Assembly (NCBI GenBank): GCA_023398335.1
Contig: JAEWSJ010000003.1
Span: forward strand, 1 to 8,137
Direction: 5' to 3'
Length of the DNA: 8,137 nt
Source: Bacillota bacterium
Lineage (GTDB): Bacteria > Bacillota_I > Bacilli_A > RFN20 > CAG-288
The notes beneath the pieces are model-generated. The model was not told the DNA's origin. It made no database searches and saw only the letters and a list, made by a program, of their open reading frames with translations. Position 1 is the first letter of the stretch; each line of letters starts with the position of its first letter. Made by a program: the position numbers and the translations under genes. This document shows, piece by piece, positions 1 to 5,188 of this stretch.

Positions 1-20
1 GTAAATATCAAAAGTTTGGT

Positions 21-28
21 TACCTTTG
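21..28 (+). promoter_or_regulatory. Promoter -7 box of the tRNA-Phe gene
   Basis: TACCTTTG fits the Bacteroidetes -7 consensus TAnnTTTG exactly. It lies 16 bases before the first base of the tRNA, so transcription would start roughly ten bases upstream of the mature 5' end. The partner -33 box would fall at or beyond the left edge of the window and cannot be judged. Confidence 0.6.
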
Positions 29-44
29 CAGCGCAATCACGCAA

Positions 45-117
45 GGTGCCATAGCTCAGTTGGTAGAGCAAAGGACTGAAAATCCTTGTGTCCCCGGTTC
101 GATTCCTGGTGGCACCA
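45..117 (+). tRNA. tRNA-Phe (anticodon GAA)
   Basis: The sequence folds as a full cloverleaf of 73 bases. The 7-bp acceptor stem GGTGCCA/TGGCACC is perfect, the D arm holds AGTTGGTA, the anticodon stem AAGGA/TCCTT is perfect, and the loop CTGAAAA places anticodon GAA at 78-80. The T loop is TTCGATT. The T stem has one C-T mismatch in the middle. The discriminator base is A and the CCA tail is not encoded. The 3' end of the gene is the likely integration site of the downstream element, because a near copy of it recurs at 7856-7868; the tRNA is left intact, as is usual for elements that carry a replacement 3' end. Confidence 0.97.
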
Positions 118-118
118 C
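106..118 (+). repeat. Putative attL: 3' end of tRNA-Phe
   Basis: CTGGTGGCACCAC covers the last T-stem bases, the acceptor 3' strand and one base past the tRNA. It matches CTGGTAGCACCAC at 7856-7868 in 12 of 13 positions; the difference is G111 versus A7861. Direct repeats of a tRNA 3' end are the standard footprint of tyrosine-recombinase integration. The copy is short and imperfect, so this is an inference supported by the decayed integrase inside the interval and by the hairpin just outside the distal copy. Confidence 0.6.
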
Positions 119-141
119 TTTTAAAAGACTGCAAATTTGGT

Positions 142-180
142 AAATCCCTGAAACTGTCTATGTTTCAGGGATTTTCTTTT
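142..180 (+). terminator. Rho-independent terminator after tRNA-Phe
   Basis: A perfect 13-bp hairpin pairs 142-154 with 162-174 around the 7-base loop TGTCTAT, followed by TCTTTTT. It lies 25 bases after the tRNA and would end its transcript. If the attL call is right, this terminator belongs to the element and replaces the original one, which would be the hairpin now at 7871-7911. Confidence 0.85.
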
Positions 181-189
181 TCCTCCTAA

Positions 190-996
190 TCCGCATATTT
201 CGAGCAAAATAACGATCTAGATAGTAATATCGGGCAACTCCTAAAAACGGATGCTAAGTTTTATGCTATTCATGTCAGCCCATCGGAAAAGGGACTTCAA
301 GCGATGGGCAATACAGAACCAGCCGAAGCAATAAAGCACTATATCGGTGAAGTGTTTATTCCCGAATATGCCAATAACTTCAACAAAGAACTATCCGCTT
401 TGGATATAAAGTTATATGGTAAGATTCATTTTGACCGTAGCCGTTCGGATAATGAACTGAATATGCTGCACTGTCATTTGATTGTAAGCCGTAAAGAGCA
501 AAGTAATAAGAAAAAGTGTCACCACATACCAACCATAAGAATACAAAAGAAGGAACGGTTAAAGGGGGCTTCGACAGGAAGAACCTATTCCAACAGATAG
601 AAGTGGGATTTGATAAGTTGTTCGATTATAAACGATCACTAGTCGAAATATTTGAGTATTGTAATACTATGAAGAATGGTAGTATGACAGGTAAATTAGC
701 AATGTAAGAAAAGGAAATATCTTTTTCTAAAGAAAAGAAAACAAAAAGGCAAAACATAAAATATTACAACAACCAAAGTGGATTCAAATACAACATTACA
801 ATGGCAAATCAGAACGAAAGTAGACAAACAAAGCAATAATGATTTAATTCAATCGGCAAATCAATCAAACAGCCAAGGCGAGTTATCTTCTTTATTTTCT
901 ATTCATCCATCTGTTACAGATATTTCACCAAGTGATTAAATTCAAACCCTAAAAACAAAGAAAAAGAAGAAGCGAAAGCCCAGATTAAGACAATAA
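190..996 (+). pseudogene. Mobilization protein remnant (DUF5712/MobB-like relaxase)
   Basis: Reading 190-516 in one frame and 516-707 in another gives a continuous match, from memory, to Bacteroides mobilization proteins of the DUF5712 kind. Recognisable blocks are DAKFYAIHVSPSEK, the histidine motif LHCHLIVSRKE (relaxase-like HxH), and then SPHTNHKNTKEGTVKGGFDR and YKRSLVEIFEYCNTMKNG. A single base is missing from the A run at 511-515, which causes the shift. The 5' part is gone: a stop at 187-189 precedes the first recognisable residue. A stop at 705-707 follows, and the tail is more decayed. Reading 850-996 gives a Ser-rich stretch, a stop at 937-939, and then a basic end, KKKKKRKPRLRQ, typical of these proteins' C-termini. 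In life such proteins nick the transfer origin and lead DNA through a helper conjugation system. The copy is non-functional. Certainty is good up to 707 and lower beyond. Confidence 0.75.
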
Positions 997-1059
997 TAAA
1001 ATCTCGGTTCATATATTATTTCAATTATAAAGTAGTAACTAACCCACAAATAAGACAAA

Positions 1060-1200
1060 ATGGCATATAAGGTGTTACGAAAAAGACAACCAGCTCTTTT
1101 TATGACATTATGTCTATTTTTCACACATGGCATGTTATTTGGTTATATTTTTTCAACAAATATTAAATCACAATCTATATTTGAAAGACAAACTATCTGA
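1060..1200 (+). CDS. Possible 46-residue membrane peptide
   Basis: I do not recognise this frame. It has an ATG start, a basic N-terminus (MAYKVLRKRQ), then about 20 mostly hydrophobic residues (roughly 11-31, ALFMTLCLFF onward) and a short polar tail. That pattern fits one membrane-spanning segment with the N-terminus inside. There is no clear ribosome binding site, only A-rich sequence before the ATG. It lies 63 bases after the decayed mobilization gene and could be the stump of the next gene in the old mobilization operon, cut at the junction with the defence cargo. It may equally be a chance frame in A+T-rich DNA. Confidence 0.22.
   Translation: MAYKVLRKRQPALFMTLCLFFTHGMLFGYIFSTNIKSQSIFERQTI
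1176..1183 (+). promoter_or_regulatory. Candidate promoter -7 box of the Thoeris operon
   Basis: TATATTTG fits TAnnTTTG exactly and lies about 110 bases before the first operon ATG. No perfect TTTG is seen about 20 bases further up, only a T-rich stretch near 1148-1154. A long 5' leader of roughly 100 bases would result. No other convincing promoter is seen before 1293. Confidence 0.45.
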
Positions 1201-1292
1201 ATATTATACATCTATTACTTTCAGTCTTAAGTATTATATTTCTCTTAAACTGTTTTTCGTTGTTATCAATATAAATCAATAAAACAAAATTT

Positions 1293-1838
1293 ATGGCTAT
1301 TATTACCAAAAACAGGCTTTCTGAAATTGCAAATAACAAATCAGGGGGATACATTCAAAAATCTATAATTCTTAATGATTCAAGAAGTTATAGCAGAAGT
1401 TCATATAAAACATCTATATTTTTATCACATAGCCACCTTGATAAAGATTATATCACTGATACTATCGTTTTTCTTAGAAAATTGGGAATAAATGTCTATA
1501 TAGATTGGATGGATGATAATATGCCCAAAGAAACTAGTGGAAAAACTGCAGATATTCTAAAACAAAAAATAAAAGAAAATGATAAATTCATATTCTTAGC
1601 AACGAATAATTCTATATCCTCAAAATGGTGTAACTGGGAAATTGGTTATGGCGACGCACATAAATATATAGATAAAATTGCATTACTCCCATTGGCAGAA
1701 AACTATACAGAATGGAAAGGAAATGAGTATCTTCAGATTTACCCTCATATTGTTGAATCTGATTATACAAATGATTATTACAAAGTCGTTTTTCCTAATG
1801 GAAAAGAAATAAGACTTTATGAATGGTTAAACCGTTAA
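1293..1838 (+). CDS. thsB: TIR-domain protein, Thoeris ThsB-like (first of three)
   Basis: This 181-residue protein has an N-terminal extension of about 37 residues rich in Ser and Lys, then a TIR domain at about 38-155. Visible TIR elements are the first strand and AA loop (TSIFLSHSHLDKD, 40-52), the second strand with NVYIDWMDD (67-75), and the block ISSKWCNWEIGYGDA (108-122), where E116 is the expected catalytic glutamate for NAD+ cleavage. There is no membrane segment, so it is cytosolic. Family knowledge: such TIR enzymes act in Thoeris by making a cyclic ADP-ribose signal from NAD+ on phage infection. It opens a four-gene operon and its stop is 11 bases before the next ATG. It belongs to a different TIR subgroup from the other two proteins of the operon, so it may instead be an accessory sensor. 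The TIR call is firm; the exact Thoeris role comes from context. Confidence 0.88.
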   Translation: MAIITKNRLSEIANNKSGGYIQKSIILNDSRSYSRSSYKTSIFLSHSHLDKDYITDTIVFLRKLGINVYIDWMDDNMPKETSGKTADILKQKIKENDKFIFLATNNSISSKWCNWEIGYGDAHKYIDKIALLPLAENYTEWKGNEYLQIYPHIVESDYTNDYYKVVFPNGKEIRLYEWLNR

Positions 1839-1849
1839 TATTAAATATT

Positions 1850-2218
1850 ATGAAGAAAAGAGTTTTTATTAGTTTTGATTTTGACAACAACTTGAATTTA
1901 AAAAATCTACTTGTAGGGCAAGCTAAAAACCCAGATTCTCCTTTTGAGATATCTGATTGGTCATTGAAAGAAGCTGCTCCTGAATGGGATTGGATATATA
2001 AAGCCGAACAAAAAATAAAAAGTTCAGATATTGTAGTTGTAATCGCTGGTACATATACTTATTGTGCCCCTGGAGTGAAAAAAGAAATTGCTTTGGCAAG
2101 AAAATATGGAAAGAAAGTAGTTCAAATTAAACCAATCGGAACTAACCCAACAAGAGTTTATGATGCAGGTATAATGTATGATTGGACTTGGGATAATCTT
2201 AAAACATTACTATCATAA
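1850..2218 (+). CDS. thsB: Thoeris ThsB, short TIR-like protein (DUF1863/MTH538 type, second of three)
   Basis: This 122-residue protein is little more than one TIR-like fold. The first strand is RVFISFDFDNN (4-14); then come a block with SPFEISDWSLKE (30-41), a core strand SDIVVVIAG (59-67), the helix GVKKEIALARKYGKKV (75-90) with E79 as candidate catalytic glutamate, and a short C-terminal helix. This is the layout of the small TIR-like family that includes ThsB of Thoeris, which cyclises ADP-ribose from NAD+ to signal ThsA. An ATG at 1823 in the same frame overlaps the previous gene and adds nine residues foreign to the family; the ATG at 1850 directly precedes the conserved MKKRVFISFD start and avoids the overlap. 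Its stop is one base before the thsA ATG, so the two are surely co-translated. No membrane or signal sequence is present. Confidence 0.88.
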   Translation: MKKRVFISFDFDNNLNLKNLLVGQAKNPDSPFEISDWSLKEAAPEWDWIYKAEQKIKSSDIVVVIAGTYTYCAPGVKKEIALARKYGKKVVQIKPIGTNPTRVYDAGIMYDWTWDNLKTLLS

Positions 2219-2219
2219 T

Positions 2220-3671
2220 ATGAAAACAGAGTTTGAACCTTTCGTTAAAGATTTCGTTAGAGATCTACTAGATAATAATGTGGCTATTTTTGCAGGAGCA
2301 GGAATGTCAAAAGCCGCAGGATATGTTAATTGGAAAGAATTGCTAAGTGATATTGCTTATGATCTAAAATTGAATATTGAAAGAGAAACTGATTTAATTT
2401 CATTAGCACAATTCCATGTCAATGAAAATAATAATCGTCATAAAATTAACACGAAGATTCTTGATGAATTTATTGAGGGAAGTACGTTTACAGAAAATCA
2501 TAAAATTCTATCTCGATTACCTATTACAACATTTTGGACTACTAATTATGATTGTCTTATTGAGAAATCATTAGAAGATAATCAGAAAAGAGTAGCGAAG
2601 AAATTCAAAGAGACTCATTTATCAAATTCAATTTATAAAAAAGATTGCATTGTATATAAGATGCATGGAGATGTAAGTGAACCGAATGATGCTGTTATTA
2701 CTAAAGAAGACTATGAACAGTACTATTTAAAAAGAGGGCTATTTACTTCTGCACTGAATGGTGATTTAATAACGAAAACATTTCTATTTATTGGTTTTAG
2801 CTTTTCAGATCCAAACATTAGTTATATTTTAAGCAGATTAAATAATCAAATTGAAAAGAGGTCAAGTAGGCAACATTATTGCTTTATTAAAAAACCAGAA
2901 ATAGGACAAGAAGATATCAATAATCAAGCAGAATTAGATTATGCAAATATTAAACAGAATTTAGTTATAAATGATTTGAAAAGGTATAATATAAAAGCCT
3001 TGCTTATTGATGATTACTTAGAAATAACAGAAGTTTTAAAAGAGATTGAGAAGCGATACAAGAAGCAAACTATTTTTATATCTGGAAGTTCATGTGGTGA
3101 ATATGGCAGATTTTCATCTCCTGATGCTCAAGAGTTCATACATAATTTAATTAAGAATATCATTTCCGATGGATATGCTATTGTTAATGGTTTTGGCGTT
3201 GGAGTAGGTAGTGCTGTTATTAATGGTGCGCTAGATGCAATTGACGCAAATCCTAAAAAATGCAGTGATGATCAGCTCATAATGAAGCCATTTCCTCAGT
3301 TTGCAACTTCTGAAAAAAGTATTCTCGAGCTTTGGGAAGCATATCGCAAAAGAATTATTCCATTAGCAGGAATTGCAATTTTCATTTTTGGGAACAAAAA
3401 AGATTCTACAAATGATACAACAATCTTTGCAGATGGTGTATTAAAGGAGTTTAATATTGCTATTGAAAATGGATTGATACCAATTCCTATCGCAACAACT
3501 GGCTACATGAGTAAACACATTTTTAATTTAATTATTGCTTCTCCCGAAGCATACTACTTGCAAGAACACGTTTGGATTGTAGATCTACTAAAAAAAATGG
3601 ATTCAGACTCTATTTCTCAAGGAGATATTATAAAGAGCGTTATATCAATAATCAAGAAAATAAATAAATAA
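2220..3671 (+). CDS. thsA: Thoeris effector ThsA (SIR2-SLOG NADase)
   Basis: The product has 483 residues, close to the 476 of Bacillus cereus ThsA. Residues about 8-280 form a SIR2 domain: the nucleotide loop is FAGAGMS (24-30), TTNYD (107-111) holds N109, and YKMHGD (146-151) holds H149. These two match catalytic N112 and H152 of BcThsA with the same spacing. GFSFSDPNI (192-200) is also typical. Residues about 283-483 form a SLOG domain beginning IFISGSS (285-291), with a glycine-rich stretch GFGVGVGS (324-331). Known role: the SLOG domain binds the cyclic ADP-ribose isomer made by ThsB, and the SIR2 domain then hydrolyses NAD+, killing or stalling the infected cell. An upstream in-frame start at 2178 would overlap thsB and add residues lacking SIR2 similarity; ATG 2220 is preferred. 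Basic residues near 376-378 and 393-394, and E410, are candidate ligand contacts by position only. The gene is flanked on both sides by TIR genes. Confidence 0.95.
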   Translation: MKTEFEPFVKDFVRDLLDNNVAIFAGAGMSKAAGYVNWKELLSDIAYDLKLNIERETDLISLAQFHVNENNNRHKINTKILDEFIEGSTFTENHKILSRLPITTFWTTNYDCLIEKSLEDNQKRVAKKFKETHLSNSIYKKDCIVYKMHGDVSEPNDAVITKEDYEQYYLKRGLFTSALNGDLITKTFLFIGFSFSDPNISYILSRLNNQIEKRSSRQHYCFIKKPEIGQEDINNQAELDYANIKQNLVINDLKRYNIKALLIDDYLEITEVLKEIEKRYKKQTIFISGSSCGEYGRFSSPDAQEFIHNLIKNIISDGYAIVNGFGVGVGSAVINGALDAIDANPKKCSDDQLIMKPFPQFATSEKSILELWEAYRKRIIPLAGIAIFIFGNKKDSTNDTTIFADGVLKEFNIAIENGLIPIPIATTGYMSKHIFNLIIASPEAYYLQEHVWIVDLLKKMDSDSISQGDIIKSVISIIKKINK

Positions 3672-3673
3672 TT

Positions 3674-4351
3674 ATGGGGAGAAAAGTTTTTATCTCATAC
3701 AAATATGGAGATTCATTTGTAGAGCATTTGCCAGAGCATGGATTAGATACAACAGCCCGCCATTATGTTGATCTTATTCAAGAAAAAATAGGAAAAGAAA
3801 ATATCAATAAGGGAGAAAAAGATGGAGAGGATATGGCACAATTATCAGACTCTACAATACAATCTAAATTAGGTGATAAAATTTATGATAGTAGTATTAC
3901 CATAGTGTTAATATCACCCCATATGAAGAATGAAGGTGAACAAGAAAAAGATCAATGGATTCCATGGGAAATATCCTATTCACTAAGAGAGCAATCTCGA
4001 AATGGGCGTAAAAGTAAAACAAATGGAGTTTTAGCGGTAGTTTTACCTGATCTTTGGGGAAAATATGATTATTTTATGGAGGAACATACATGTCCATACT
4101 GTGCTTCTATCACATATAAAACAAATACCCTCTTCGATATCTTAAGGGAAAACATGTTCAACAGGAAAGAAAAAGTGTATTCTACATGTAATAATCATTC
4201 CGAATGGAATAAGCCTGAAACGGGATATTTCTCTTATATACATTGTGTTAAATGGAATGCATTTATTAATGACCCTGAGCGCTATTTTGAAATAATCGAT
4301 TCTATAGTAGACAACTCAATAAATTATGTGATAAGTAAAAAACTCACTTAA
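3674..4351 (+). CDS. thsB: Thoeris ThsB-like TIR protein with Cys/His cluster (third of three)
   Basis: This 225-residue protein starts two bases after thsA. The TIR-like fold shows in RKVFISYKYGD (3-13), the core strand SSITIVLISPHM (73-84), and DQWIPWEISYSL (93-104) with E99 as candidate catalytic glutamate, followed by GVLAVVLPD (118-126). Beyond the core, residues about 135-180 form an insertion with CPYC (C140, C143) and TCNNH (C172, H175), a pattern that could bind one zinc ion. The N-terminal part also holds a long polar segment (about 20-65) between the first strand and the core. The family is the DUF1863/ThsB type, in which members differ in the part thought to sense phage. Its place as last operon gene supports a role as an alternative signal-maker for the same ThsA. 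It is cytosolic, with no membrane segment. The TIR call is good; the zinc idea is inference. Confidence 0.85.
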   Translation: MGRKVFISYKYGDSFVEHLPEHGLDTTARHYVDLIQEKIGKENINKGEKDGEDMAQLSDSTIQSKLGDKIYDSSITIVLISPHMKNEGEQEKDQWIPWEISYSLREQSRNGRKSKTNGVLAVVLPDLWGKYDYFMEEHTCPYCASITYKTNTLFDILRENMFNRKEKVYSTCNNHSEWNKPETGYFSYIHCVKWNAFINDPERYFEIIDSIVDNSINYVISKKLT

Positions 4352-4695
4352 AGCATTACGCTTTTAACACGCATTCTCAAATAAAGTAGCAAAATTCTTT
4401 TCACAACAATTTTATAAAATTCAAAAAAAACTTATCTTTGTTCTCAGTATTCTCCATGAGCAAACTACCGCAAAAGCACGTAGCAAATCAGTAAAATAAT
4501 TCATGGGATATGCTTGAATCTAAAAATATAAAGTTTTAAATATCAGCATGGTAACTCTGCAAGGAGAATTCCAAGCGATATATAAACAATGAGATATTTG
4601 AAAATAGAATCGTTCTTATAGCGAGCAAAACGATAAAACATAATCGTGTGCTAAATCATGTGGGGATTTCCAATTAGAAGAAGCTATAAAACGGT
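4352..4695. other. Intergenic stretch between Thoeris operon and integrase remnant
   Basis: No credible gene is present. The first bases hold a weak 5-bp hairpin right at the end of the last Thoeris gene. A good -7 box lies at 4433-4440, followed by an ATG at 4457 that reads only 12 codons. The rest probably contains the eroded N-terminal two thirds of the integrase gene, mostly deleted: a normal integrase of this family would need about 900 bases before its catalytic part, and only about 240 are available after 4457. Confidence 0.45.
4433..4440 (+). promoter_or_regulatory. Candidate promoter -7 box of the former integrase gene
   Basis: TATCTTTG fits TAnnTTTG exactly. It is about 260 bases before the recognisable integrase remnant and 17 bases before an ATG. 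The -33 partner is unclear; only a T-rich stretch is found near 4409-4413. Confidence 0.4.
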
Positions 4696-5159
4696 GATAT
4701 TATCATTGTAAAAGACCAAGATGGAAATTATTGAATTCGGAAGGCTCGACAAGAGACTAAGAATATGTGCAATATCCCACTGGTAGATGTGCCTTTAGCA
4801 ATTATAGAGAAGTACAAAGGTTATCCCCTCTGCGAAAAACGAAATGTGTTGTTACCAGTTCCTTGCAATCAAAAGATGAATAGTTATTTGAAAGAAATCA
4901 GCGATTTGTGTGGAATCAAGAAGAATCTTTCGACTCATTCAGCCGCCATTCGTATACCACTTCGGTTTGCTTGTCAAATGGTGTTAGTATGGAGAATGTG
5001 GCGAAGATGTTAGGTCATTCGAATATAAGTATGACAAAACGATATGCGAAGGTATTAGATCAGAGTATTCTGAATGATATGCAAGAAGGTGGGGAGTTTG
5101 TTGGCTACAGCTATATAAGGATAAGTCGATATAAATTGAGAAAGGTGCTTTTCTGTTGA
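4696..5159 (+). pseudogene. Tyrosine integrase, broken C-terminal catalytic domain
   Basis: The remnant reads, from memory, like the catalytic end of Bacteroides tyrosine recombinases: VKDQDGNY, a stop at 4732-4734 where such proteins have Trp, IRKARQETKNMCNIPL, NQKMNSYLKEISDLCGIKKNLSTHSA, then a frameshift, and RHSYTTSVCLSNG, MENVAKMLGHSNI and the catalytic-tyrosine block MTKRYAKVLD. The shift falls at about 4944-4947: GCC-GC-CAT should read GCC-CGC-CAT, so one C is lost from the codon of the conserved Arg in HxxRH. The second box Arg, the Tyr and LGH are still present in the other frame, which ends at a stop at 5157-5159. The N-terminal arm-binding and core-binding domains are not recognisable. 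Such enzymes integrate elements at tRNA 3' ends or similar sites. This copy cannot be active. It converges on the ATPase-nuclease gene. Confidence 0.85.
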
Positions 5160-5177
5160 GATTAACACCTTTTCTTA
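5142..5177. terminator. Weak hairpin between convergent genes
   Basis: AAAGGTG near 5141-5148 pairs with CACCTTT near 5167-5173 across an 18-base loop; the plus strand continues with TCTT. It lies just beyond the stop of the minus-strand ATPase-nuclease gene and at the end of the integrase remnant. It could end transcription from either side, but the loop is long and the stem only 7 bp. Confidence 0.3.
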
Positions 5178-5188
5178 GACATCTCACT

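Larger units (their letters stand above)
997..1292. other. A+T-rich intergenic stretch before the Thoeris operon
   Basis: This stretch links the mobilization remnant to the defence operon. It holds one short plus-strand reading frame (1060-1200) and a good promoter -7 box (1176-1183). I see no tRNA, strong terminator or repeat array in it. A minus-strand reading frame across 942-1133 is made largely of Phe and Tyr from the A-rich complement and is not credible. Confidence 0.5.

Noticed and set aside
942..1133. Minus-strand 63-codon frame rich in Phe and Tyr
   Set aside because: It is the complement of the Lys-rich tail of the mobilization remnant and of A+T-rich spacer; no start signal and no family features.
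2178..2219. Upstream in-frame start for ThsA
   Set aside because: It would overlap the preceding gene by 41 bases and add residues unlike any SIR2 domain; ATG 2220 fits the family length and spacing.
4350..4364. Small hairpin AAAGC/GCTTT at the end of the last Thoeris gene as operon terminator
   Set aside because: The stem is only 5 bp and A+T-rich, it overlaps the stop codon, and no T run follows.
4984..5187. Minus-strand 67-codon frame over the integrase remnant
   Set aside because: It is a shadow of the recognisable tyrosine-recombinase motifs on the plus strand.
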